Assembly (NCBI RefSeq): GCF_000258175.1
Contig: NZ_JH636049.1
Coordinates: 2,333,482-2,397,481 of the forward strand
Reading direction: 5' to 3'
DNA: 64,000 bases
From: Saccharomonospora xinjiangensis XJ-54
GTDB taxonomy: Bacteria > Actinomycetota > Actinomycetes > Mycobacteriales > Pseudonocardiaceae
Positions within the stretch are counted from its first letter, which is position 1. Every line of letters begins with the position of its first letter. The position numbers and the translations under genes were made by a program. Below the pieces are notes generated by a model. It was not told the origin of the DNA and ran no database searches. It saw only the letters and a program-made list of their open reading frames with translations. Of the stretch, positions 24,705 through 32,811 are shown one piece after another.

Positions 24705-27143
24705 TCACTCGGTGGCGAGGTCGGTGAAGCGGCTGTAGTGGAGCTGGTGCGCAACGCTGATGGTGCTCGTCGGGCCCGCGCGGTGCTTGGCCAGGATCAG
24801 GTCGGCCTCGCCCGCGCGTGGGTCGTCGCGCTCCCAGGCGTCGGGCCGGTGGATGAGCATCACCATGTCGGCGTCCTGTTCCAGCGAGTTGTGCAGGACG
24901 ACGCCGTTCGCCACGAAGTTGTGCGTCTGATGGACGGTGGCGTCGTAGACAGGCTGTTGTCCGAGGCTGGTGATCTCGACGATCTCGTCCCAGAAGACGT
25001 CGTTGGTGGCCAGCATGTCCAGGTCCGCGTCGTTCAGCACCGCCGCCGCTTGCGCAAGGCGAGTCCGGCTCGGAGCGGATTCCCGCGTCGTTGACCCGCG
25101 GAACCGGGTGTCCCCCGGCTCGTCAGCGTCCCTGTGCGTCATCGAGCGGACCGACAACAGCTCACGAACCCGCGACCACACCTCGTTCGGCACGGTGTCG
25201 ATATCGGTGTTGCCGGTGATCTCCCGCAGCTTGTTCTCGACGACCTCGGCCTGCAACGACCGAGCTCCGTGGCGACCGGCTTCCTCCAGGAAAGCGAGCT
25301 GGTTCTCCGCGCCGTGGACGACCACGTGGTAGCACCCCCGGTCCAGGGACCTCGTCGTCGGCTCGATCCGGGCGAACACATCGATGCGGGCCAGCAACCG
25401 GGCGATGTCGTCGGCGAGCCGCCTGCTGGTCGTCGCGTAGTACAGCCGAGCCTGCCCCGCCTTCTCGTCCCATCGCACGGAACCATCGGTTGCCCAGATG
25501 TGCCGCAGAAACAGTGCGATCTGTTCCCTCGGCAGGGAGAAGACCCGACCGGGTACGGACTTCTCGTGGCCGCGCGAGCTGTCGCCGAGCCGGGCCGCGA
25601 GCGTGCTCACCTCCGCCGCCGCGAGCGGCTCCACGGTGAGGGGTTCGGGGGTGCGGCGGGGAACCGCCACGCGCGAACCGACCGGCAACTCCCGCAGTGG
25701 GAACCAGGCGTCAACGGTGAGCATCGGGTGGTTGCCGGTGGCCTCGATCTCGCGGCCGGACGCCAACCGGACCTTGAAGACCTCCTTGACACCGCTGGAG
25801 AAGACGTTGGTGATCGGACGCGGCACCAGCCGCATCCGCTCGTCGAGTGACCACACGATGGGTCGCTCTCCCGTGCACAGCAACTCTCCGAAGCTGACCT
25901 CGGTCCCGGTGTCGGCTCGCAGCAACCGCGTCGCAGCGGTGAGGCAACCACTTTCGCGCAGGTCGGCGAGCATCGGGCGCTTGTCGGTGCGCTGCTCGGG
26001 GCCACGGTTGAGCTGGCTGATCGCCACGACGGGCACCTCGAGTTCCTTGGCCAGCAGCTTCAACTGCCTTGAGAACTCGGAGACCTCCTGCTGTCGCGAC
26101 TCGACACGCTTGCCGGAGGTCATCAGCTGCATGTAGTCAACGACGACGAGTTTGAGATCGTTGCGCTGCTTGAGTCTGCGAGCCTTCGCTCTGATCTCCA
26201 TCATCGTCAGGTTCGGCGAGTCGTCGATGAACAGCGGCGCCTCGCTGATCTCGCTCATCCGCCTTGCCAGTCTGGTCCAGTCGTCGTCGGACATGCGGCC
26301 ACCGCGCATGTCGGCGAGCCTGATCTTCGCCTCGGCGGAGAGCATGCGCATGACGATCTCGGTGCGGCTCATCTCCAGCGAGAACACCACGCTGGTCATC
26401 CCGTGCTTGATGGAGCACGAACGCGCGAAATCGAGTCCCAGCGTCGATTTACCGACACCGGGGCGGGCAGCGATGATGATCATCTGTCCCGGGTGCAGAC
26501 CGTTGGTCACCTCGTCGAGGTCGGTGAACCCCGTCGGGATGCCCTGTGCGGTGCCGCCTCTCGACGCGATGGCGTCGATCTCGTCCATCGTCGGCTGGAG
26601 TAGCTCCTCGAGCGCGACGTAATCCTCGCTGGTGCGCCGTTCGGTGACCTCGTAGATCGCCGACTGTGCCCTGTCAACGACCTCGTTGACGTCGCCGCCA
26701 TCGCTGTTGTCGGCCCCGTAGCCGTACTGCACGATGCGGGTGCCCGCTTCCACAAGCCTGCGCAGGATGGCCTTCTCCGCCACGATCTTCGCGTAGTACC
26801 CGGCGTTGGCCGCCGTCGGCACGGTGGCGATCAGCGTGTGCAGGTACGGCGCTCCTCCGACACGTGCCAGCTCGCCCCTTCGTTCCAGCTCCGCCGAGAC
26901 GGTGATCGGGTCGGCTGGCTCCCCTCGCCCGTAGAGGTCGAGGATGCAGTCGTAGACGGCCTGGTGTGCGGGGCGGTAGAAGTCGCCGGGTCGCAGCACC
27001 TCGACGACATCGGCGATCGCGTCCTTGGACAGCAGCATGCCTCCGAGCACCGACTGTTCCGCCGCCGTGTCCTGCGGCGGCTGGCGCTCGAACCCACCGC
27101 TCTCTGCGGTGAACGCGGGACCGCGGTCGTCGGTGATCGCCAC
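24705..27143 (-). CDS. dnaB: replicative DNA helicase DnaB with intein
   Basis: This 812-residue precursor unwinds DNA at the replication fork once spliced. The N-terminal domain begins PPQDTAAEQSVLGGMLLS. The RecA-type motor has Walker A ARPGVGKSTLGLDFA (about residues 226-240), Walker B LVVVDYMQLM, and the DLRESG motif. That motif is interrupted by a 353-residue intein (residues 400-752), after which SLEQDADMVMLIHR resumes the helicase. The spliced protein would be about 459 residues, normal for DnaB. GTG at 27143 follows AGGAGG; upstream ATGs at 27188 and 27179 are less likely. The 460 bases upstream hold a cluster of DnaA boxes. Confidence 0.96.
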   Translation of the reverse strand: MAITDDRGPAFTAESGGFERQPPQDTAAEQSVLGGMLLSKDAIADVVEVLRPGDFYRPAHQAVYDCILDLYGRGEPADPITVSAELERRGELARVGGAPYLHTLIATVPTAANAGYYAKIVAEKAILRRLVEAGTRIVQYGYGADNSDGGDVNEVVDRAQSAIYEVTERRTSEDYVALEELLQPTMDEIDAIASRGGTAQGIPTGFTDLDEVTNGLHPGQMIIIAARPGVGKSTLGLDFARSCSIKHGMTSVVFSLEMSRTEIVMRMLSAEAKIRLADMRGGRMSDDDWTRLARRMSEISEAPLFIDDSPNLTMMEIRAKARRLKQRNDLKLVVVDYMQLMTSGKRVESRQQEVSEFSRQLKLLAKELEVPVVAISQLNRGPEQRTDKRPMLADLRESGCLTAATRLLRADTGTEVSFGELLCTGERPIVWSLDERMRLVPRPITNVFSSGVKEVFKVRLASGREIEATGNHPMLTVDAWFPLRELPVGSRVAVPRRTPEPLTVEPLAAAEVSTLAARLGDSSRGHEKSVPGRVFSLPREQIALFLRHIWATDGSVRWDEKAGQARLYYATTSRRLADDIARLLARIDVFARIEPTTRSLDRGCYHVVVHGAENQLAFLEEAGRHGARSLQAEVVENKLREITGNTDIDTVPNEVWSRVRELLSVRSMTHRDADEPGDTRFRGSTTRESAPSRTRLAQAAAVLNDADLDMLATNDVFWDEIVEITSLGQQPVYDATVHQTHNFVANGVVLHNSLEQDADMVMLIHRPDAWERDDPRAGEADLILAKHRAGPTSTISVAHQLHYSRFTDLATE
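24888..25946 (-). mobile_element. DnaB intein with LAGLIDADG-like endonuclease domain
   Basis: The insert starts with Cys (CLTAATRLLRADTG, block A) and ends VVLHN (block G), followed by Ser of the helicase: a canonical Cys...His-Asn/Ser intein at the ADLRESG|SLEQD site. Block B is seen as ATGNHPMLT and block F as VYDATVHQTHNFVANG. Between them lies an endonuclease-like region with FLRHIWATDGSV and RRLADDIARLLARI, resembling LAGLIDADG blocks with one catalytic acid visible per motif; activity is uncertain. At 353 residues it is a full-length rather than mini intein. Confidence 0.93.
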
Positions 27144-27316
27144 TGGTGCAGGCACCTCCTGAAAGGTCGATCGACGCATGGTCGGCATGACGGCACGGTC
27201 GAACGCCTGTTCGACAGTCTAGGTGAGGACGTCGCGAGAAGCCGCGCGTCGCGGCTCGGTGTTCGCGCGCCCGCAAGGCACGCTAGATCGCTCAGAAGGA
27301 CTATCGCAATCCAGCC

Positions 27317-27552
27317 TGTGGATACACCTGTGGATAACTTGGGGATGACTGGCCCCAACAAACCACAGGCTGGCGCAAAGCTGTGGATAAACTGGGGACA
27401 ACTTCTGTCCGGTTTGAGAAACTCGCAGGTCAAACCCTGTGGATAACCTGTGGACAACTTTGTGGGAAAAACTTCGGCGTGTCGCGCGAAACACGTTCGT
27501 CGGCGTGTCGCGGCTCGGGGCACGTGGCACCCCGAGCCGAAGCTGTGGATAA
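27317..27552. promoter_or_regulatory. cluster of six DnaA boxes upstream of dnaB
   Basis: On the plus strand TGTGGATAA occurs at 27329, 27382, 27438 and 27544, TGTGGACAA at 27449 and TGTGGATAC at 27317. These are complements of TTATCCACA-type boxes and all have one orientation. Weaker relatives lie at 27339, 27393 and 27461. The rest of the 460-base gap (27144-27603) holds no gene. It likely binds DnaA, regulating dnaB or titrating DnaA. Confidence 0.85.
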
Positions 27553-27603
27553 CGTGACACAGCGTTCAGTAAGCGCACGCTGGACTGAATGGGTGGAGAG
27601 TAA

Positions 27604-28401
27604 TCAGGTGACCGGTATCCGGCTCTGTGCGTTGCGTAACCGCTCGCCGAGCAGGTGCGGGGTCGCCGGTGTGAAGGAGACGGCGGGCTCGCCGCTGCCG
27701 GGCACCTCCTCGGTGAGCCAGCGCCCCTCGGTGGTGTCGATGTAATTCACCGGGCGTTCGGCCCGTTCCCGTTTGCCGCCACGGCTGCGGGCAGCCACAT
27801 AGAGACTGCCGCCGCCGAGCCTCGGCAAGCCCAGAATGCGACGGATCTCCGCCACTTCGGAGCTCCCCGCGCTGCGCCGCCCGTTGGACATCACGGAGAA
27901 GTTCTCACCGTCGAACTCGCGCCGCTTGGTTCCACCGGAGAGTTCGCTCTTCGGCACCCGAAGGGGATGGCCCCGACCCGGCCCGAGGTTCGGAAGTTGC
28001 GCCAGGAAGTTCTCCATCAGCTCGTTCGGATGCACGGAACCGAACGCCACCCGGTCGGCATCGGAGTGCCGCACCACGACGAAAGCCTCGCCCGCAGCCG
28101 TTCCCGCCAGCACCGTGTAGTTCAGCCGCTGGTTGTCGATGCCCCCGTTGACCCACGCGTAGTACTCCAGAGCAGGGCGGGCGATCGCCTCCACCGTGGC
28201 CTTCAAGCCGGGATGAACGTTACGACCGTCGTACAGCCCGAGGCGGGCCAACTCGGTGTTGGCACGCTCGTCCGCCTTCGTCCTCGCCCGCTCGTCCTCC
28301 CACGTCGGCGTGCCGGCCAGCACGATGTGGGGCTCGGCGCCGGTGCGGCGGATGAGGTTGAGCATGGTGGCCGTTGACATGCTCACCTGCTGTTCCAGCA
28401 C
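27604..28401 (-). CDS. ESX secretion-associated protein EspG
   Basis: This 265-residue protein matches the EspG family of type VII secretion chaperones, which bind PE/PPE-type substrates in the cytosol: STATMLNLIRRTGAEPHIVL near the start, PALEYYAWVNGG, ENFLAQLPNLGPGRGHPL, and an ending in RLRNAQSRIPVT. GTG at 28401 has AGGAACGGA upstream. It ends a four-gene minus-strand cassette (PE-like, DUF3558 lipoprotein, PPE-like, EspG), consistent with a chaperone for the PPE-like neighbour. No secretion ATPase or channel gene is present. Confidence 0.85.
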   Translation of the reverse strand: MLEQQVSMSTATMLNLIRRTGAEPHIVLAGTPTWEDERARTKADERANTELARLGLYDGRNVHPGLKATVEAIARPALEYYAWVNGGIDNQRLNYTVLAGTAAGEAFVVVRHSDADRVAFGSVHPNELMENFLAQLPNLGPGRGHPLRVPKSELSGGTKRREFDGENFSVMSNGRRSAGSSEVAEIRRILGLPRLGGGSLYVAARSRGGKRERAERPVNYIDTTEGRWLTEEVPGSGEPAVSFTPATPHLLGERLRNAQSRIPVT

Positions 28402-28439
28402 GGTGTTTTCCGTTCCTTCTGTTACTGAGCGGACTCGAG

Positions 28440-29852
28440 TTACTCGCCGATGACAGGCGGTGCGGTGAGTTCGTCGCTGCCGAACAAGGAGTCACCGTCC
28501 TCCTCGACGAGGTACTTCGTCTGGTGTTCCTCGTCCTCGGAGCCCTGGCCCCTTCCGCCTGCTCCGCCCATGGCGCCCATCGGCATACCGCCCATGCCCC
28601 GGCCCGCACCCGCGGCGGCAGCGCCACCCATCGCGGCCCGGCCTCCAGCGAGGCCCGAACCCGAACCGGCGCCGGCGCCCGGTGCGGCAGCGCCGCTCGC
28701 GGCACCCGCACCACCGGGGCCCATCAGGCCGGCACCACCGGCGGGGCCGAGGCCGGGACCGCCACCAAGCCCGGGGCCGCCACCGCCGGGGCCGCCACCG
28801 AGGCCAGGTCCGCCACCGAGGCCGGGCGAGAAGTCCCCGCCGCCGCCTCCGAAATTCGGGGTTGTGGGCTTCGTCGGGGTGAACCTGGAGGCGTTCGTGC
28901 TGTCGTCCGGCTCACCAGGGCCGAAGCCACCGCCGGGATACGAACCGCCGGGGTACGGGGCCGGGCCACCGGTGATCCCGTCACCGGGGAAGCCACCGCC
29001 GCCGGGGTAGTTGCCACCGGGATACGGCGCCGGGCCACCGCCGATACCGCCACCGGGATACGAACCGCCAGTGCCGCCGCCTGATCCACTACCACCGGGA
29101 TAGGTGCCACCGGGGTACGCACCACCGCTACCGCTGCCGCCGCCGGGGTAAGCACCGCCGCCGGCACCCCCGCCACCGCCGGGGTACGGGCCACCACCGA
29201 TCCCGCCACCACCGTCACCACCGCCGTTGCCATCCACCTCGACGTCACCGAACTGGCCATCGACGGTGCTGTAGGTGGGCAGCGACTGGGCGTTGGAGCC
29301 GCTCGCCGCGTAATAGGCGTTGTAGGCCTCGACGTTGGCCTGAGCCATCGAGTTGTACTGCTTGATGGCGCGGTCGGTGTCGGTCTCCCACGGCGTGATG
29401 TCGTTGATGAAGTTGCTGTTCGGCGGCTCGGCGGGCACAGGCTGCACCTGCGAACGCACCGTGTTGAAGGCGTCGAGCTGCGAGGCCATGGTGTTGTCGC
29501 TCTCGTGCAACTTGACTTGCGAATCTTCGAGCCACTGCTTCAGTGGGTGTGCGCCGGCCTTGGCGGCCTCTGCCGAGTCGCCCTGCCACGCCTCGTCCAT
29601 CCTGGCGGCGAGCGCGTCCATCTCGGTGACGCGGTCGCCGAAGCTGTTCTTCAGCGTGCTCGCGGAATCCCGGCCGGTCATCAGCGAACTGCCGTGGTCA
29701 CCCGCTTGGAGCTGCTCGTAGATCTGGTGTGCGTTGAGCTGACGGCCACCGGCGTCGGCCGAGTAGTCGCCTGCCTCGTCCTGCGTCACGGCACCGTATG
29801 TGCCCGCGCCCACGACGGCACCGGCCACGAAGGGAACCAGGAAAAGTGGCAT
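28440..29852 (-). CDS. PPE-like type VII secretion substrate with Gly/Pro-rich domain
   Basis: This 470-residue protein has a helical N-terminal region (about residues 30-190) with MDEAWQGDSAEAAKAGAHPL, a WxG motif like those in WXG100/PPE helical hairpins. A long Gly/Pro/Tyr-rich low-complexity region (about 205-430) of PYPGGxxPGGG units follows, and then a conserved acidic end (HQTKYLVEEDGDSLFGSDEL). It is presumably exported by an ESX system encoded elsewhere and acts at the cell surface. The gene is 5 bases from the lipoprotein gene and 38 from espG. Confidence 0.8.
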   Translation of the reverse strand: MPLFLVPFVAGAVVGAGTYGAVTQDEAGDYSADAGGRQLNAHQIYEQLQAGDHGSSLMTGRDSASTLKNSFGDRVTEMDALAARMDEAWQGDSAEAAKAGAHPLKQWLEDSQVKLHESDNTMASQLDAFNTVRSQVQPVPAEPPNSNFINDITPWETDTDRAIKQYNSMAQANVEAYNAYYAASGSNAQSLPTYSTVDGQFGDVEVDGNGGGDGGGGIGGGPYPGGGGGAGGGAYPGGGSGSGGAYPGGTYPGGSGSGGGTGGSYPGGGIGGGPAPYPGGNYPGGGGFPGDGITGGPAPYPGGSYPGGGFGPGEPDDSTNASRFTPTKPTTPNFGGGGGDFSPGLGGGPGLGGGPGGGGPGLGGGPGLGPAGGAGLMGPGGAGAASGAAAPGAGAGSGSGLAGGRAAMGGAAAAGAGRGMGGMPMGAMGGAGGRGQGSEDEEHQTKYLVEEDGDSLFGSDELTAPPVIGE

Positions 29853-29856
29853 GTGA

Positions 29857-30471
29857 TCAACCCCCCAGGGTGGTGATGGCGGCTTCGGCGACGTCGGCGG
29901 CCAGTCCGCACGATGCCTCGGCGGACTCCGCCGAGACGAGATTTGTCATGATGTACACGACCTGCTGGTCACTGACCCCGACCCACAGATCGCATGTTCC
30001 CGAGTCCCTGCTGTCAGTAAGACCCGTGTAGACGGCGGGATATCCGGCTATCTCGGTCGGTTCGAAGTAGGCGCTCCCGTCCTTCGACGCGTAGACGCTG
30101 GCGAGGCCGTCGGTGTTCTCGGTGACAACGGTGAAATCGACGGAGTCGAGGCTTTCCTCGGTCCGCTTCCACCGGCAGGCCTTGCCTGCGTGCCCGGCGT
30201 TCGATTGCGTCTCTCCGTCGCCCAACCCGAACTGGGTCAGCTGCGCCGAGGACAGGGCCGCACATGGGTCCGACGCCAACGAGGTGACATCGAGCGGGTT
30301 CGACACCGTCGGCACGTCGGCTCCGGCACCCGCCGCCGAGGAGGTGGCTGTGTCCTTCTGGTCGGCGAGGCCCGGTGGATTCGCCGCGGAGTCGTCACCG
30401 CAGGCGGTCAGTACGGACGCGGCCGTGACAAGTGTGAGCGCGGAGAATGCGCGAGCCGTGCGGCGGCTCAT
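29857..30471 (-). CDS. DUF3558 family lipoprotein
   Basis: This 204-residue secreted lipoprotein has a signal peptide ending VLTAC (lipobox Cys at 24), a Ser/Ala linker and the DUF3558 fold with DPCAALSSAQLTQFGL, KACRWKR and YTGLTDSRDSGTCDLWVGVS. Cysteines at DPC and CRW, and TCDLW and ASCGL are likely disulphide pairs. Function is unknown; DUF3558 lipoproteins are often found beside ESX genes in Pseudonocardiaceae. It overlaps the PE-like gene by 4 bases (ATGA). Confidence 0.88.
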   Translation of the reverse strand: MSRRTARAFSALTLVTAASVLTACGDDSAANPPGLADQKDTATSSAAGAGADVPTVSNPLDVTSLASDPCAALSSAQLTQFGLGDGETQSNAGHAGKACRWKRTEESLDSVDFTVVTENTDGLASVYASKDGSAYFEPTEIAGYPAVYTGLTDSRDSGTCDLWVGVSDQQVVYIMTNLVSAESAEASCGLAADVAEAAITTLGG

Positions 30472-30896
30472 ACCTCCATCACTCCCGAGCCGACGTTGCT
30501 GATGTGCTCCTGCGACTCGTCTTCGCGAGTGGTGATCCCGTCGCGGGCGTTGCGCAGCGCCTGGATGTACCTCTGCACGTAGTCGATCATCTTCTCGAGT
30601 GCCTGCGCGAACGCTGTGCCCGACGGATTGGCGCTCGCCGTGAAGTCCTCGCTCGCAGGTTCAGCACCCGGCGGCCTCACACCGATCATGTAGTTGGCGG
30701 TCCTGCGGTCCTCGAGAAGCTTGCCGTGCAGGTCCTCCCACTGGCGGATGACGTCGTCGATCTCCTCGCGAGAGAATTTGTAGCCACCACTGCTGGGGGC
30801 GGGGGCGCCTGCGACAGCGGGTGCCGCAACCGCGATCATGCCCCCGGCTGCCGCGCCGATCGCCGCGCCGCCACCATCCACTGCCGCGTTTACCAT
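30468..30896 (-). CDS. PE-like/WXG100-like small protein
   Basis: This 142-residue protein begins with an Ala/Gly-rich segment (GGGAAIGAAAGGMIAVAAPA). Helical parts follow, YKFSREEIDDVIRQWEDLHG and FAQALEKMIDYVQRYIQALR, the size and character of a type VII helical-hairpin partner. It is the first gene of the cassette and overlaps the lipoprotein gene. It may pair with the PPE-like protein as PE pairs with PPE. AAGGGGA lies upstream of the ATG at 30896. No sequence motif proves the assignment. Confidence 0.7.
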   Translation of the reverse strand: MVNAAVDGGGAAIGAAAGGMIAVAAPAVAGAPAPSSGGYKFSREEIDDVIRQWEDLHGKLLEDRRTANYMIGVRPPGAEPASEDFTASANPSGTAFAQALEKMIDYVQRYIQALRNARDGITTREDESQEHISNVGSGVMEV

Positions 30897-31030
30897 GCCC
30901 TGTCCCCTTCAACGCCGTGCGGTGAGAAGCAGTCTGCTCAGGGCGGACGAAGCGCGTCAAGCGCTGTTGTCGCCCGTTACGTCCGACGCCCCGGGGCGCC
31001 CGTGGGTTCCCGTTCGTGGTCTCGAAACGG

Positions 31031-31066
31031 CAACGGCGGAACCTCGCGTACGAGATTCCGCCGTTG
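31031..31066 (-). terminator. terminator of the rpsF-ssb-rpsR-rplI operon
   Basis: A 16-base stem (arms 31031-31046 and 31051-31066, one mismatch) begins 24 bases beyond the rplI stop on the minus strand. Confidence 0.75.
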
Positions 31067-31089
31067 TCCTCCTCATGAGGTCCGGGCCC

Positions 31090-31545
31090 CTACTGGGGGA
31101 CGACCTCCAGTCGCAGGTCCACCGTCACATCGGGGTGCAGGCGGGCCTTGATCTGGTGCTTGCCCAGCGTCTTGATGTGCTGGCCGGTGTCGATGATCCG
31201 CTTGTCGAGCTGCGGGCCACCGGCAGAGGAGATCGCGCCGACGATGTCGGCGGCCGTGATCGAGCCGAAGAGCTTCTTCGAACCCTCCGCGGCCTTGCCC
31301 TTGACCTGGACGGTGCCGAGACCCTCCAGTGTGGAGCGAATCTCCTTGGCGTGGTCGAGGTCGCGGATGCGCCGCGCCTCCTGGACCCGCCGGATGGTGC
31401 GGATGTTCTTCTCCGCGCCCTTCGTCGCCGTGATGGCGAGGCCGCGCGGCAACAGGAAGTTACGGGCGTAGCCGTCCTTGACCTCGACGATGTCGCCGGG
31501 GCCTCCGAGGTTCGCCACGTCGGTCGTCAGGATGATCTTAGCCAT
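31090..31545 (-). CDS. rplI: 50S ribosomal protein L9
   Basis: The 151-residue L9 shows MAKIILTTDVANLGGPGDIV and the signature-region DGYARNFLLPRGLAITATKG, a long connecting helix and the C-terminal rRNA-binding domain (LHPDVTVDLRLEVVPQ). It is the last gene of the ribosomal operon, 14 bases after rpsR. Confidence 0.98.
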   Translation of the reverse strand: MAKIILTTDVANLGGPGDIVEVKDGYARNFLLPRGLAITATKGAEKNIRTIRRVQEARRIRDLDHAKEIRSTLEGLGTVQVKGKAAEGSKKLFGSITAADIVGAISSAGGPQLDKRIIDTGQHIKTLGKHQIKARLHPDVTVDLRLEVVPQ

Positions 31546-31559
31546 GTCCGACGCCCTCC

Positions 31560-31808
31560 TCAGCGAGCCGTCGATGTGTAGGGAAGCAGCGCCATCTCGC
31601 GCGAGTTCTTCACCGCGGTGGCGATGTCGCGCTGGTGCTGGCTGCAGTTGCCGGTGACCCGGCGGGCCCGGATCTTGCCGCGGTCGGAGATGTACTTCCG
31701 CAGCATGTTGGTGTCCTTGTAGTCGATCAGCTCGGGGTGACCCTGCTTCTCGGCCTTGCAGAACACGCAGACCTTCTTCTTCGGCTTGCGAACTGGTGGC
31801 TTCGCCAC
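31560..31808 (-). CDS. rpsR: 30S ribosomal protein S18, zinc-binding (C+) form
   Basis: This 82-residue S18 has [20 protein letters not shown] typical of the family. CVFC near residue 14 and a later Cys-x2-His (NCSQHQ) make it the zinc-binding C+ paralogue; a zinc-free paralogue may exist elsewhere. It lies between ssb and rplI in the standard order. Confidence 0.97.
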   Translation of the reverse strand: MAKPPVRKPKKKVCVFCKAEKQGHPELIDYKDTNMLRKYISDRGKIRARRVTGNCSQHQRDIATAVKNSREMALLPYTSTAR

Positions 31809-31863
31809 GATGTACTCCTGGGGAACGTCGATGTGGTTGGTTCAGGTCGAGGCCGCAGGCCCG

Positions 31864-32343
31864 TCAGAACGGCGGTTCGTCGGAGAAGCCGCCCGCGCCG
31901 CCGGTGGGAGGTGCGGAGCCCCACGGGTCGTCGGAAGGCGCGCCGCTTCCTCCGCCGAATCCGCCTCCGCCGCTGCCCCGGCTGACCTTGTTGACCTTCG
32001 CCGTGGCGTAACGCAGTGATGGGCCGATCTCGTCAACCTCGAGTTCGACGACCGTGCGCTTCTCGCCTTCCTTGGTCTCGAACGACCGCTGCTTCAGCCT
32101 GCCCTGAACGATGACCCTGGCCCCCCTCGTGAGGGACTCCGCGACGTTCTCGGCGGCCTGGCGCCAGATGTTGCAGCGCAGGAACAGGGCCTCGCCGTCC
32201 TTCCACTCACCGGTCTGGCGGTCGAAGGTCCTCGGCGTCGAGGCGACGGTGAAGTTCGCGACGGCCGCACCGGACGGCGTGAACCGCAGCTCCGGGTCGG
32301 CGGTGAGGTTGCCGACCACGGTGATGATGGTGTCTCCGGCCAT
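31864..32343 (-). CDS. ssb: single-stranded DNA-binding protein
   Basis: This 159-residue SSB has the OB-fold opening [38 protein letters not shown] and the [20 protein letters not shown] strand, then a Gly/Ser-rich linker and the acidic tip FSDEPPF that recruits partner proteins. ATG at 32343 lies 5 bases after the rpsF stop. Confidence 0.98.
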   Translation of the reverse strand: MAGDTIITVVGNLTADPELRFTPSGAAVANFTVASTPRTFDRQTGEWKDGEALFLRCNIWRQAAENVAESLTRGARVIVQGRLKQRSFETKEGEKRTVVELEVDEIGPSLRYATAKVNKVSRGSGGGGFGGGSGAPSDDPWGSAPPTGGAGGFSDEPPF

Positions 32344-32348
32344 CGGTA

Positions 32349-32681
32349 TCAGGCCTTCGCGGCGGCCTTGGCGGCCTTCTTCGCGCCGCGCGGAGCGCGC
32401 CTGCGGACGACCTTGGTGCGCAGCACGGTCTCCTGAAGTGACAGCTGCCGGTCGAGTTCCTTCACCGCGTCGGGGTCGGTGTAGAGGTCGAGGACGGCGT
32501 AGATGCCTTCCGCGTTCTTGGCGATCTCGTAAGCCAGCCTGCGGCGGCCCCACACGTCAACCTTCTCGACGTTGCCACCGGCCGAGCGGATGACCTGGAG
32601 GAAGTTCTCCAGGGTCGGAGCGACGGTGCGCTCGTCGAGCGAAGGGTCGAGGATCACCATGACCTCGTAATGGCGTGACAC
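32349..32681 (-). CDS. rpsF: 30S ribosomal protein S6
   Basis: This 110-residue S6 shows [35 protein letters not shown] and [10 protein letters not shown], with an Ala/Lys-rich tail. GTG at 32681 was preferred because AGGAGG ends 9 bases before it; GTG at 32687 would be too close. It heads the operon and is preceded by a hairpin leader. Confidence 0.97.
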   Translation of the reverse strand: MSRHYEVMVILDPSLDERTVAPTLENFLQVIRSAGGNVEKVDVWGRRRLAYEIAKNAEGIYAVLDLYTDPDAVKELDRQLSLQETVLRTKVVRRRAPRGAKKAAKAAAKA

Positions 32682-32709
32682 AACCACTCACCTCCTACGG
32701 GCTTGAGCG

Positions 32710-32728
32710 GCCACGGACTGTCCGTGGC
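32710..32728 (-). promoter_or_regulatory. rpsF leader hairpin, candidate S6:S18 regulatory site
   Basis: GCCACGGAC-t-GTCCGTGGC is a perfect inverted repeat between a TAGACT -10 candidate (32749-32754) and the rpsF ribosome site. rpsF leaders in many bacteria bind the S6:S18 complex; I cannot confirm the conserved CCG-bulge of that motif here. Confidence 0.45.
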
Positions 32729-32811
32729 AGGAGGGTTGTCGAGAACAGAGTCTAGCCGCCGGGTCCGACCAGGCCGTTTCCGCCCCGTGGAGGAGCGGAG
32801 GACGCGGTGGC

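Noticed and set aside
24510..25094. Plus-strand frame over the dnaB 3' region
   Set aside because: It is antisense to dnaB and its intein and lacks protein-like composition.
27144..27603. Chromosomal origin oriC
   Set aside because: dnaA and dnaN are not adjacent and no clear AT-rich unwinding region is seen; it is described as a DnaA-box cluster only.
27604..30896. Complete ESX secretion system
   Set aside because: Only substrates, lipoprotein and chaperone are present; no EccC-type ATPase or membrane channel genes.
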